DNA of 64,000 bases, taken from Phoebastria nigripes (Eukaryota > Chordata > Aves > Procellariiformes > Diomedeidae). Shown piece after piece: positions 24,233-37,448 of this stretch (positions are counted from its first letter, which is position 1; each line of letters begins with the position of its first letter). The notes beneath the pieces are model-generated. The model did no database searches. It was not told the origin of the DNA and saw only the letters and a program-made list of their open reading frames with translations. The stretch spans positions 50,301 through 114,300 of the forward strand of contig JAYKAV010003440.1 in NCBI GenBank assembly GCA_035582835.1, given 5' to 3'. A program made the translations under genes and the position numbers.

Positions 24233-26676
24233 AAGAGAGTTTTAAAAACTTTGTACTTAACAAAAATCACTATTAAATTCCTCTGTTTCACTGAAAGAAG
24301 GTGACTACACAGCTGTTATTCACGAAGTGCAGCAACCACTGCTGCCATGGCTACAATCTCTAGTAAAAAGTTGGGTCGTACATGTGAAATTATAAAACAG
24401 CTTTCAGATTTCAGCTATAATTGCTGCTTTTTAACTTTCCAACAGTGACATCACAACTATACCAACAATAAATGAGTATTGTTGCTTCCATTTTCATCTT
24501 AAGTCAGTCAACACCTTAACAGCCATAAAGTGCCCTAGCACAAAGAATCTGAGGAAGGTACTGAGTATTTTTTTACATGGCTAAAGATTGTAGATTAAGT
24601 CCTTCAAGTAAACTGGTACACATCTATTCAAATCAATGGATTATCTTAGACTGCAGAACCAGCCAGCAGCAGAATCTGCTCCTTATGGTTTTGGGTGTAT
24701 GCCTCCTCCCTCTCCCAAAGCCACAAACATCTCAGAATAAAACGGAAACAGCAGAACCCTTGACAAGAAAACAGACGCTGGTGCCCACTGTTAACCCTTT
24801 CATTGTTTATGGCTGCTTAAATCCTCAGTTTTTAGAGTCACTTAAAAAACAGTAACTCTTTCAATCCAGCATATTAAATTGCCCCATAGAACATTCTGGA
24901 CTCAGTTTAATCTAATATGAGACACCTTCTGCTTTATCAAAGGCTCTGTCGTGTAGCTGGGGACAGTTTAGCCTTGTAAACCCTACACACCATAAGGCGC
25001 CATTAAATTGCCTTTTAAAGATGATGTGGCTGAAGCGGTGAAAAGACACATCTTTATTTTAAGTAGGGACTAGTGATTTTGGAAGATTTAACTTTACTCA
25101 GGGAGGTTCTTATATAAGAAGGTAATGCTTGAATGTAAAATGTAATAACTATAACATCAATAGCTTTAGATACGTTAAGAGGGCACCCTAATAACACATT
25201 CAAGTTTCTGGACAGAAGAGCAAGATAACTGATCGGGAAGCATAAACAAAACCAATTCTTTATGCAGGCAGATTGCAATAGTGCAAAGAACTTGGTTTTG
25301 CTCTCACAGGAAAACTCAAAGCTACTTCTCCATTTTAACTGCACCAGCTTCTGAATGTTGCAGAGGAGAGAGTTATCTTTTGTATTGGCACATAGGTAAC
25401 AGAGACCAGGTCTGCACTCTACATTTGAGCCAAACTTTACTGTTGGGCTTTGGCCACAAACCTACTGGCAGATAGGTATTAGGTCAAAAATAAGGAAGTT
25501 GAGCATGACTCTCTGCTGGAAAAAAGAAGCAACAAGAAGCAGGGGGCCACTACCTCTCACAGCTGATGTTTTGTCACACCTGAGGCTAGCATGCATCTGA
25601 ATGAATGCTTCATCAGGGGGTTACATTAGTGATCTGAATGCAGGAACAAACCTACCAAAGAGAAGTGACTACAGCCTCTCCACGTGAAACTCCAGCGTAA
25701 TGCATAAGAGCTGTTCTTAAATGACTGGTTATAAACAGGGAAGCAATGCAGCAGGTACTGGCCTCAAGCTGTATTTGTAATCTTTCAGCTGAGAGCAAAG
25801 TCTGCTTCCCTGAAGATCTTTTCCCCTGGTCTCCTCTTCCCAGCTGAGACTATCCTTGCACCTCCCAACCACCAAAAAGCACAAGAACAGTCAGGTAATC
25901 AGGCTTCATTCTTGTCCAGAGAGTACATTGGACTGGTTACCTGCTAACTACGGAGTCCCAGAAAGATTAAAAACATGCATATTGAGGCATGTAGCTGTTT
26001 AAGAAGTACTCTCACTTTACAGCTGAAAATAAAGCCTGACTGCATCAGCACTACTCTGATGCTCTGTTCATGGGAGCCACATCTGGGGTTGAGTTTCAGC
26101 TATCATCTCCTGGGCAGAGAGCAGAAAAGCACATCACACTTTGGTCTCATCTGGATTACAGCAAGTAAGAGTGCAGAGATGGCTAAGAAAGGGCTTCCTA
26201 AACTATTCTCTCAATGCATCCGAACACCCTATCTTCTCTGATCCAGCAAGACCCTAATGGCTTAAAGACAATTAAATGAGCATGGCATCTTTTCTCTCCC
26301 TCTAGTCGATTCCCAGTAATAGTTCTGTTTACAAATTATTTATAAAGTAGTAATGCATGATCAACTGATGAGGTGCATCACAACATAGTATATTCCTAAA
26401 AGTGAGGGTTAACAATTATTATGAACACAACAGAAAAAAAAGATGACCCAGGCAATCGTGGATTATATCAACCTACCAATTACATACTAAAATAGCTTCT
26501 CATTATTAGCAATTCTTCCCACTATGTTTGCAATTCGTTCCAAAATATGACCAAACCTTCTGAGAACCTTGCTGTGCCGCTGCCTAGACAGTTCTCCATC
26601 TTTGTGAAACCTCTTGGCAATCAGTCATGGTGTTAAATGTGCAGATAGCTACAATATCAGCATTGTGGTTTGTCTT

Positions 26677-26693
26677 CCTCTCTCTCTCTCTCC
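26677..26693 (+). repeat. (CT)n microsatellite
   Basis: About eight CT dinucleotides. Confidence 0.8.
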
Positions 26694-28234
26694 TGGTAAA
26701 GGCCATCTCTTCTCTCTTCCCTTTATCCCTCCCCTGAAGTTGTAATGGCTATGCTTTATAAGGTACAATACCAGCCCCATTACTGATAAATATTGCCTCT
26801 GTAAGGCTTCTTTAGTCCGCTTTCTATGCTTGTCCATTTATGTGTCTTGATCCACAGTAATGATTGAACCACCGATTAGTTGGCACAGAAGACTTATTTC
26901 AAGGAGGAAGTATCTCAGACAGTATATTCCTGCAAGTTTAATGAAAATGTGATATTGAGTAGACAAGAGGCAGATCCTGCTAATGCACCACACTGAGAAG
27001 GCATTAATAAAATCTGGAGAGCTTACCCCTTAATGGAAGAGGGAAAAACCATATAAGAAATCACTAGAGAGAGTGACAGATGGAAAAGAATACAGAAACT
27101 TGGACCACAAATTAGACACCAAAAAAATCCAACCTCGAGAAACAAAGCTGTGAAAAACCTGTTCACTAACCCATGGAACAACCTGTTCTTTTTCAAATGA
27201 TACATCATGTAAGATAACGCAGTTCAGTACAGGACATTGGCTTACAATTCTATATAATAAGTGACTGTCACCATGAAAGGTTCTATCCTTACTCAAAACA
27301 AGTAGCACTAACACTGTGTCTGGAAAAGTTAATTTAAAATACAGCAACTTTCAAATGCATTTCCCCATTTGTACATACATCGGTGAGAGTTTTTCAGCAT
27401 GTGATAAATCAAACTCTAGTGCTGGAAGAAAAATGAACCAGATCTCCTCATTTTACTATAGGTTCCCTTCTGTTACATTTTACTTCTCAATACTAGGTTC
27501 AATACAAATCCAGTGACATTTTCTTATTAGATCTAATTCTGCTTTCAACTATATTACATAAGCCTTCAGACTTTCAATCATTACATAATGGCTAAAATGT
27601 ACCAGTAAATAAAACAATATAAACTAGCTGCACAACAGTATTTAAGATTTCTCTTTTATCTAGTTGTCACGTATTTTCAATACTATGCTAGTATAATTTA
27701 AAAGTCTACATTTCAAAATGACCTTTAGCACACCATGCTGTCTTAAGCCAAAAGTGCCTCAAAATGTAGTTGTCATCTTCAGAAAGCATTCATGTGCATG
27801 TATTTAACATTATTGAAAGTGTGTATCTTGACTGTATCCTCACTCCTGTATATAGATACTTACATTAATAGATAGTGTTAGGCTCTTCNTTGAAACTACT
27901 CACATGTTTTTGAAGGCCCTCCTACTGTATCACCACAACATGGCAAAAAGAGGCTCTTGTGTTAATCAGAATCAAAGCAATTATGCCATACACTGGGAGC
28001 TTCTGACTCATGTCAGTACCATGAAGATTATATACCCAACCTCTGTGAATTTATTTATACGAAAACCTGGAAATTTCAGTCACAACCGAAAGTCACGATA
28101 ATTAAAAAGGAACTGAGAGGCTCTGGAGAGGGGCGCCTTTGGTATACCAAGGCAACAAAGCTTTAAGTGGTAAATTAAGCAAGCATTTATCTTTCTTTAA
28201 CTCTTATCACCAATTTTATTATTTATTACCAATT

Positions 28235-28340
28235 GGTTTTTTGTTTGTTTGGGTTTTTTGTTTTGTTTTGGTTTTTTTGTTTGTTTTTTTTTGTTCTTGT
28301 TTTGTTGGTTTGTTGTTTTGTTGTTGTTGTTGGTTTTTTA
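28235..28340 (+). repeat. G/T-rich (GTTTT)n-like tract
   Basis: About 100 bp almost free of A and nearly free of C, built of irregular GTTT, GTTTT, GGTTTTTT and TTG units. The 60-80-codon Phe/Val/Cys-rich and Lys/Thr/Asn-rich ORFs here are low-complexity artefacts. Confidence 0.9.
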
Positions 28341-31300
28341 AGTGTATCGAAATATGTCTGTGTCTGCCAAAGTAACAGAACCCCAAATAAAGAGATTAAA
28401 CATGCTTTAGCTACAGGCACTCAGAATACTTAAGCATGGGATTTTTTTAAGCTTAATAGGGCAGTTTGCACTCCTTAAATCTGCACACAAAATTACAAAA
28501 ATGATACACTACACAATGTCTGCGTTAGTGTAAATGACATCACAGTTCATTAGACAACAAAGGCCTTTAACTGTCAGCTGCTGACAGTACAGCAAAATTC
28601 ATACTGGATCACGTTATTATTCTAACATATGACCTCTTCCATATAACTTCAGGCCAAAAGTCTTCCTCTTCCTAAAGTCAGATTCACAATTGCACTGTTT
28701 ATTACGAGTCCATTCAGGTGCTAACACAGTAAAACTGGACATAATGCATTCATAACATAAAAACTTAATGGATATTCCTGCTTATATGTTAATTGCCTGT
28801 ATATAGTTGTCATCTCCTTTTCTCTGCCCCTTCTAGGTAATCCACACAAAAATGCATGCAGAATTTTATATTCAAAGTCATAATACATATGGAGCATTGA
28901 AACAAAAAAAACATTTTAAAGAAGAAAAACTAATTAGTAAAACAAACAATACAATACATTCAATAATATTTCAGAGGAAGAAAGAAAATATCTCAAAGAC
29001 ATATGAAAAAAATACATACATGTACCTGTTACATATTACTCTGTTTAAAATCAAACATATTCATAAAAATTTGTAGAAGCTGTATGTCCTATTGTCATTA
29101 CACTTCAGTGCAATGATCAGCGCTAATTAGACAAATAACAGTAACCAGTTTTTTAACTACTGCATTTTTCAATTCGTAGTGCAACGTGCAAAAGACATGG
29201 TTCATTAATCTTAGACGCAGCTTTACTAGCTGGACAGGCTAAAAGTTATTAATTACTCTTTTCTACTGAAGTTCCAATTAAAATCATGACGCTCTGAAAG
29301 GAACTCCCATCTCCTTTTACTAATTGGCAGTACGTAAAATTATCAAGCAAGGGGAAAGTGCCATTTAAACTGTTGGAAGACCTCACTGACATAACATCTT
29401 TTTATTTCTGAAACAGATTGCTTGCGTAGAAAAATAAGACTTTGCATACTGCAGATTTAATTAGATGCCGCTGTCCTCTCTATTACCTACTATAATACAG
29501 GACACTTGGAAGATGCAGTGGTACCACAAACAAGACTCAAGGCAGAAAAAAATCACCTAGATACACATATCTACATTTTTATACAACTCTTCCAAGCTAC
29601 ATATTTTTAACAAGTAAGGTGGCAAAAGTCCATTTTGGCTTCAGCTTAATTTTTTAATACCGCACTTAATGTTTAATCACGCTTCTACATTTCTCATCAC
29701 AGAGATCTAGGGACAGTGTTCAAAGGAATTCTGTGGCAAAACGTTATCTGACGAGGTTTTGGCTTTTGCTGATCAATCCTCAAGGCGCTGCGTTAAGATA
29801 GTAAAAGAGAGGGAGGACATAGNCAGTTTAATGGCTGACTACATGGAGATGATGAAAAGAAATACATCTTTCCTATTCAGCTCAAACACTGTCCTTGTCT
29901 AAGGAATTACACTATTGCTACATTGAACAAACAGGACTGGGAAAAGGATTAAGCTGAGTAAAACTTCAAAAAGCTAGAAAATGCTGACAATGGTGATCTC
30001 ATAAATGACAGGCTATTCCCATAAAGGTTTTAGAGCGTGGAAAACATACTGCATTGGAATTAAACAAACTATTCCTGACATACAGTGCCATATATATGAA
30101 CAATACAAAATCAAATACTTGCTCTGCATTGTGGCAAGACCTTAACACTTTGATGTACTTACTATCAGAGAAATGGTAATATGAAGTGCATTTCTTTGTG
30201 GAAAGAGTCTGACATGCATACCTAAGATTTTTTCAAGACATTTTTATTAATCACTTTCCAAATTGAAATTGTCATTCCCAATTTTCAATTTTCAGAATTT
30301 TATCCTTTTTATATCTAAAACTGATTTCTAAGGAGAGGAGATTTCCCTCTTGTATTTCCTGGATGTCCTGTAAAATGTGGGAGGAAAAGCAGGAGGGAAG
30401 GGTAAGAAATCTTAGAAAGGTAATAATAAAAAATCTGCTATGAGTGATGGGGCTGTATGGCAGTGAGGAGTAAGAGCTACTTTGTACATTAATTTACCAT
30501 CAGTTGTATTTTTAACTACATTCTTCTGTCAGATAAGTGCTATTCAAGGGCAGCAGACTTCTAAATTAGAACTAACCACAAGAAAACCAATTTGAGAAGG
30601 TTCATGAACATCAGCTTTTACAAGTAAAAGAATAAGGTAAGTTGGTTTTCCTTACTATGACTATCTTAGAAAGAAACTACTGGAGGTAAGTAATATAGGC
30701 TTCAATTTAGCCAGAGACTTCCACACTCCCAGCCCATCAATTTGGAGCAATATTACATCTCCACACTAGTTCATTCCCTTTTTGCACTAGATGTGGACAT
30801 GAGGAGTCCTTGGAACCCTCCAGCCCCACTAGAAATGGTCTTGCAGTAGGAGGAGCAACTAAGCTCTCATGCAATGAAACGTACATACCAAGCCTTCCCA
30901 CAGACATCTCTCATATACCAGTTATCCATTACCGTATGTATAGTTGACCCTTTTCATCCACTGAGGCAACCAACCAACCAAAAACCCCCAAACACAACAA
31001 CAATATGTTCTAACATGTCCCACATGTTCTAATGATGTTGGCCTGAATCCCTGCTGGAAATTCTTCCCCATAGCTAGGGATGCTGTCTGTGACAGAGCCA
31101 CATTTAAACTTCCTATGAGCTATGCTATATTCAAAAGCCACAGAATGGCCACCTTGTCTAGAGTACCTGCATTCTGTAAAGAAGCCCNGTAGCATTGTCT
31201 GAACACGGATAAGATGCTATATAGCCACAAAACAAAAGAAAAAGGAAAGCAAAGAAAATGCGAGACAGGCAATCAGCACTGGGAATCACAGTACACATGC

Positions 31301-32939
31301 AAAGAGCAGCAGCTTCTACGGTGTAAAGCTGCGAGAAACTCACACCAACAAAAGGAATAAAGTGCTGAATAAACTAGAGCTACCATAATTGGCAGAACTC
31401 AAACTCGATCAAGAGTTTCCAAGCATTCATGTATAATGCTGAACCACAATTCAGCCTGTTGTCTACTAGTTTGACTGGAAATCTAGGCACTAGCCTCTGG
31501 ACAGCTATAGTAGTTGAGGAAAAAAAAACCCTTGAGAGTCTTGAGACTTCTTCCCCCCCCGCCATCTCTAAACCAAAAAGCGGTTTGGTTTAATCCTGTA
31601 ATCCTTGCACAGTAAAATTTTTAACGTCATGGTCCTGAATGTGGTATTAAACTTATAAAGAACTGAACGTTTTGTCCCACATTTTTTCCTGTCTGCTGTC
31701 TGCTCATCTTCTATACAGTTTTATCAAAGAAAAGTAATTTGTTACACATCAGCAGTTTTTAAAAATGGAATTTTTCACAATAGGGTACTTGGACAATTAA
31801 ACATAAGCCAGATATACTGCCAGTTCCCTGCACTAGATTTTAGGAACTTTTAATACAAATTGAGTGCATATTTTATTGCCAGATCTTGCTTACCACTGCT
31901 AAGAAATTCACAACGTTCAATCTAATTAAAAACGAAATTGAACTACAATTCCCTAGAAACAAGGGCTGATTGGACTCAATAAGCTTTACTTAATTTATTT
32001 CAGAAACAAAATAATTGAATTGCTTACAGTCCTGAAAAAATGCTTCATTATTTGATGAGTATATAATACAAAGCCTTTCATATTGCTATTGCATTCCTAC
32101 ATCTTCAGGAAATACTACTCACTTTTAAATAAGCATGTAGAGGAGCACTGTGTGTATAGTAAGTATCATTAAATATTCAGTAAACATTAAAAAGAAGAAA
32201 CAAACAGACTGGATGAATGACCAGATGAGCAACCTCCAAAAAGCCAATAGCATTTCCTTGTTCATACTGAAACTGTTGTTTCTGATTACATTTATGGTTA
32301 TTTCAGTCTCTGTTTAGACTCTATTATAGAGAGAATAGAGCTGAAGATCCGTCATACAAAAAACAATTACGCAAAGATACAATTATAATCTTGGTAAATC
32401 ATCAGGAATACACTGATTAGACCCTTAGTTATATTTTATGCATTCTACCAAACTTTTAATCCAAAATCCACCAAACAGCCAATACAGTCACAGGCCTGAG
32501 TCAAATCTGCCAATTTCCCCTTACTTTTATTTTTATTATTTATTTGATTTCCTGCCACTAGAAAGATGAGCTAAAGTCAGCAGATGCAATTTACAAACAC
32601 TGTTCCCAGCACACGGCACTTCTCATACAGAAAGCCGTGGTGTCAGGTTTACATCACCCTTCTGCACCTCATGCAGGGCACAAAAACCACAGAAGGTTTT
32701 CTCTGGTGAGGAGGCTGCAATTCCACTGTTCCAGTGGCCATACTGTCATTTAGGGCACTTAGTCCCAACTTCAGGGAGGTCTCTCTGCAGTCCATTTCTC
32801 CTCACCACTCTTGAACCCAGCAGCAAGCTCCCAGCCAGGAGACACCCCAATCATGAAATAAAGTGAAACAACTTACGGCAGACCAACTTTTAGTATCAGC
32901 CTGGTTGCATACTACAGTACTTGGCTTCACTTCAGATCT

Positions 32940-33430
32940 CTTGCACTGGTACTGCTGAACTACCTAGCGGCTAGGACGTGTGGAAGGCCATTGCTTCCTT
33001 TGCACTCCGCCATACTGGGTTTCCACAAGGAAGGCAAACACGTTCAGAAACCAAAACCTTCCCACTGCAACGTCCAGCTCCACAGAGTGCTGTGGCACCT
33101 CGCTACGGCAAATATGGTTTCCTTTGCACCGAATGAGCAGCACTTGCCCTGCGGATTTGCCATGAGGCAGCCCACTGCCAACAGCGGTTCCCGCCCTAAC
33201 ACGCCCCAGCACCCCTCACAGGCTGACAGGCCTCACCTCCCCTTCTGGAAGCTTCTGGGTTGCCAGGCAGATTATCTGGGGCAGCACATGTGGCAAGGCT
33301 TGGCCAATCCCGCTCGTGCTGGGGGTGGAGTTTTTCCTGATTGGTGCACTCAAACCCATCGGCTCCTGCTCCTCCTGGCCTGGGCCAGTGGCTGCGGGGT
33401 CTCCCTCAGACGAGGGTCACCATTACCCTT
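32940..33430. promoter_or_regulatory. GC-rich, CpG-enriched patch with CCAAT boxes
   Basis: This is a roughly 490-bp segment clearly richer in G+C than the surrounding AT-rich intron. I count about 17 CpG dinucleotides by eye. It contains a forward CCAAT (ggccaatccc, near 33303) and an inverted one (gattggtg, near 33340) about 35-40 bp apart, and a YY1-like ccgccat (near 33007). These are features of TATA-less promoters or of an old GC-rich insertion. No transcript or known gene start is recognisable. The 148-codon plus-strand ORF here has no recognised domain and is probably a by-product of high GC. Confidence 0.35.
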
Positions 33431-34013
33431 GGTTTAGGAAAATACATTTAGCCTGTGGTGTTTTTTCTGTCCTTGTTTTCTGCTAACCGTANCAATAATG
33501 ACACACTAACTCATGCTGTTGAACAAGGAGAGGTTAGACTGCACTACCCTAAGCCTTATAACAAACTGATGAGCAGGCTCCCACCCTGCGTTAATACAGA
33601 GGACAGGACTCGAACTCCCATCGGATGCGGTAGCAGCTCCTATTTTGAGCTTTTTAGTTACAAATTGAACCTTGAAGTGTCATCCAGAAGTGATTACATT
33701 CATGAGTGGTAATACTTTATACTCAGTAAATAGTACCACAAATAAAGGGCAAATATGTGTATTTAAGGGATTTTACCTGTCACTACAGTAAGAGCTATTA
33801 AATATATAATGTGTCAATTTAAAATTATTGGTGCTTGTCCATTTAACCTTTACCTTCCATCCAAGATGAATTTGCATTTTTCGTTTTGGAGAATTCCCCA
33901 TTCTTTAAGGAAAAGATATTTTGAGAAAAATCTAGATGACAATTTCCATGTTTTGGCCTCAAAATATCCTGCCAGCTATTCAAACTGAGACTGACCTACA
34001 GAGAGTTAGCGAA

Positions 34014-34069
34014 GCCACTGTGAGTGGCAGTGGGAGAAATACGCTCACGTTGGCGTTTCTTCCAGTGGC
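34014..34069. repeat. Imperfect nested inverted repeat (hairpin)
   Basis: The inner arms at 34032-34044 (gggagaaatacgc) and 34053-34063 (gcgtttcttcc) can form 11 pairs with one G-U and a 2-nt bulge around an 8-nt loop. The outer heptamers gccactg (34014-34020) and cagtggc (34063-34069) are also complementary, overlapping the inner arm by one base. The left side has about 11 extra unpaired bases. No function is evident. Confidence 0.5.
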
Positions 34070-37000
34070 GAGCTGCTATCCCTTCAGTATAGATTGGGTC
34101 TGTAACCCACTGCCAGTGGATTGGTATATGCATCACAGAACAGTCACATTAAAACTGGTAACCTGACAGCATGCAGGAAAATTTAAAGATTAAGAATGCA
34201 TAAATTATAATTTTGTTTTACTGAAGTTGTTTATTCATTTGTCGTAGATGCATTCAACTGAAGTCACAAACCAGATATTTACCCAAATCTGGGTTTTGGC
34301 ATACTTGCCTCTGACTAAGTAACTGAGTTATCCTCATACTCTGACATTTATGAGTCAAGATTTTTGTTAAATTCAAGGCCATACTCACAACAAAAACGTA
34401 AGGCAGCATCATACTAGTCTTAGGAAAAAAAAATTTTAAAAATGCTAAAGTGTATTACCTAAGTGCCACCAGCAATCAAACATCAGTGAGTACACATCAG
34501 GCTTGTTTTTCCACTTTCAANCTACGGAGTTCAGTACTCTTTATTTCTCAGTTATATGCAGTACAAATCAGTAACACAGGTATATGTTTTCAGATAAAGG
34601 GAGAAGCAGCCCTTCTTACAGGGAGAGAACAGCTACGCCTCAGTTTACATTGCAAGCATCAGCCTTCTGAAGTCATTCAGATTACCACGGCCACTGTCCT
34701 CTGCCCATAAGGGAAACCCTCACGGCTAGGTAGTGGTGTAAGTCATCTGCTGAGAGTATAGGAGAGGATAACCTCAGGAAAGGGATCCTCAAATTCTTAT
34801 GCTATATCTGCTATGAGAAGCAGCAGGTGGGCTGAAAGACTGAAGAATTAATACAAGATGTACTACGCTGTCAGACATAGTAAACAGCAGAGGTCTGTGT
34901 GTTGCATGCACCTAAAAACCAGGAATGTGTCCTCTTCTGTGCATTTGATTTAGCTTAGCTGTTTGTTACAACTCCTCCTGGGGATTCTGGGTGTCATTAC
35001 CATTATTCACTCAACCTCTGCATTAATTCCACATAATTGCCTGCATTTATGAATGGTTTCCACAAACAATTTTCTAAACAAGATACATTTAATGGCCCCA
35101 GACCACAACCAAAGCAAAAGTACGCACAAAAGATGGAGACAACAATGTGGAAAAAAACTTATGTTGTTTCTAAAATTACCAGTTAAATAATCAGCAAGAC
35201 TAAGGAAGTAAATAAGCAGAGAGAAAGGGAAATACCTACTTGCACAAACCCCCCACATTGTGCATCATATGCAATATAAACTCATAATCTTTGATTCTCT
35301 CAACTTACATGTAGCCTGTATTTGGGATATCCTTGGGGTACCTTGAGTATACACTTTCCAGTACCGACACAGAGAGTTAGTAACGTTGAAATGCAAACAG
35401 CCCAAGTCATCCTACCATCTCCAAGATAAAAGTAGGATTATGACTTTACTAGCTCCGNGAGTGTAGATGTTATATGGTATCTATCTAGATATTAGCAGAT
35501 GTTCTCACAACCCACATAACAATCAGTCATAGATTTTTAATTAAGGCACATTTGCTGCCTCAAGAAATTGCATCTTAGGACGTCTGTTAGATTGTTAAAA
35601 TACAACTGCCTTCATTAGACCCGTGCAAAAAAATTCCTTTTCACTTATTTTATTATTCTCGCAATTATTATCTTGGAAGATGCTATGAAAAGCCAGTCTA
35701 TTTCTTTTGAAGTACAAAACATGCTCTCTGCTCAACTATTTTCTAGAGTATTACATTGTATCCAGGTTTCATGCTTTTAAAATAACACCTTGAACACAAC
35801 GTAACAGTCTCTTTAGCTATTGTATAACATTGTTATGTATTTTTAAATTTACATTTGGTTTAATTTTATGTTTCTAAGTGGAACGTATAATGATATAGAG
35901 CGTGCTATATGTAAGCCTCAGGCGTATCTATATATCAACTAGGAAAACTGCATATTATTAATTGGTTGATGAATATTTTACTTTCATTTATGGAAAAGAG
36001 CAGTGTTTAACTACTTGGTTAGCATGCCTTTAAGTAAATCAATACTCAGAATGAACTTATTTATCTTCCTTATTAGAAAAACAGTCAAAACCCAGGAATG
36101 ATAAAAGAAATGATCATAAAGAATGTGCCCCAGTGTATAAAGTTATTTCAAATACTATAAATATTAAAGAAGTTATTAAAAACCTTAGCAATAAAAGTTC
36201 TTTATAAATTACCAGTACTAATTTCCACTCCTAAGCTCCCCTAGAAATCCTAAAATTAAAAATTTGGCTAGTTTCCATTTTTTTTCATGACTGAAACAAG
36301 TCATTCCAGCAACGAGAATTTTTTCCACAAGACCTTATTCATGAACTATGCTACAGAGAACATATCATGAGCGTATCTTTCATATTGAACATCAGGGTCT
36401 ATAATGGAATATGTAGTAAACCGAAGTACCACTTTATGTATAACTTGGGTACAGCAGAACTGCAGGAAGTCTACACAGAAGATACAACAGCTGAAAAAGT
36501 CAACATTTGCAGCTTTTTCTTCCTAGGTCCTTTCTTTTTCACTGCTTTCCACTCAGCACATCAGTAAAACAGAGCTTTGGCTCCTCCTGTGACCTACTAA
36601 ATAGCCCATTTCACCAAAATGAAATAGTAGAAAGAGCTGCATGAAGGNGGTCCAAGGTTGAAGTACTTGATGAGAACAGGGACAGCAGTTGTATTAGTTT
36701 GGCAGTCACAAAGCACTACAGTGTCATTCATTTACCATCAGTTAAAAAAAACCCAAAACACCAAAATCAACAACACCCAGCTCTTCTTCAATAACACTAG
36801 TCTACAGTTAGCTCCAGAACATCAATCCAAAATTATGCCCTTGGCCTTGTAATAAAAAATGGAGTGAAAAAAATAAAATGTGAAAAATATGTCCGACTTA
36901 CTGTCATAAAGATTTTTTATGCAGTGATTAGGAAAGGAAGACCCCAATACCAAAACAAGGTCATACAAAGGGCACTTAAGAAAGATGAGCTAGCAACCCT

Positions 37001-37330
37001 GTTGCTCTCTGTCACTCTTCTCCTCAACTAGGTCATGGACAGCAGCCACAGTAAAGTAATTTTTGTCTTTCTCTGACAATTTTTGGGGGAAGGCAAGGAA
37101 AGACCGAAAGAAAATATCTTTCAAAACCTTCTATGTTAAAAACAAATACAGTTCCCTCTGATGGGCCCACTGAAAAGATTTAGCACCATTTAAAGCTCCT
37201 AGAACTCCACTGAACTGACTTCTAAATGACATAAACACAGAATACTGTAGTTAGAAGATGAATGAAAAAGAAATACAATGAAACCATGATCAATCAATTT
37301 CTGTTACACCACTGTTTTCTCTTGAGACAG

Positions 37331-37368
37331 AACTTTCAGTAAAAGTCTTAACTTTCAGTAAAAGTCTT
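37331..37368 (+). repeat. Exact 19-bp tandem duplication
   Basis: The unit aactttcagtaaaagtctt is present twice head-to-tail with no mismatch, which indicates a recent duplication. Confidence 0.9.
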
Positions 37369-37390
37369 TAAAGCATACACAACTTTACTC

Positions 37391-37448
37391 GGGGGAGGGG
37401 GGGGGGGGATGGGACCAAAACAAAACAAAAAAAGACCCCAAAACCCCA
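37391..37448 (+). repeat. Poly-G run plus A/C-rich tract
   Basis: Five G, one A and twelve G (37391-37408), followed by an A/C-rich stretch with CAAAA and CCCCAAAA units. The poly-G could form a G-quadruplex-like structure on the plus strand. Confidence 0.8.

Larger units (their letters stand above)
22850..32939. other. Intronic stretch without recognised genes
   Basis: AT-rich unique sequence between the assembly gap and the GC-rich patch. It contains a poly-T run, a CT microsatellite and the G/T tract listed separately. Short ORFs of 60-105 codons occur on both strands; none shows a domain, a paired acceptor and donor in frame, or similarity I recognise. Confidence 0.6.

Noticed and set aside
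28139..28433. Phe/Val/Cys-rich and Lys/Thr/Asn-rich ORFs
   Set aside because: Translations of a G/T-rich simple tract on either strand.
32991..33437. 148-codon plus-strand ORF in the GC-rich patch
   Set aside because: High GC lowers stop frequency; His/Pro/Leu-rich composition, no domain and no clear start context.
33595..33630. tRNA-like T-arm/B-box (GTTCGAGTCC on the minus strand)
   Set aside because: The arm bases do not pair and no A box or cloverleaf can be built around it; not supported as a tRNA or SINE.
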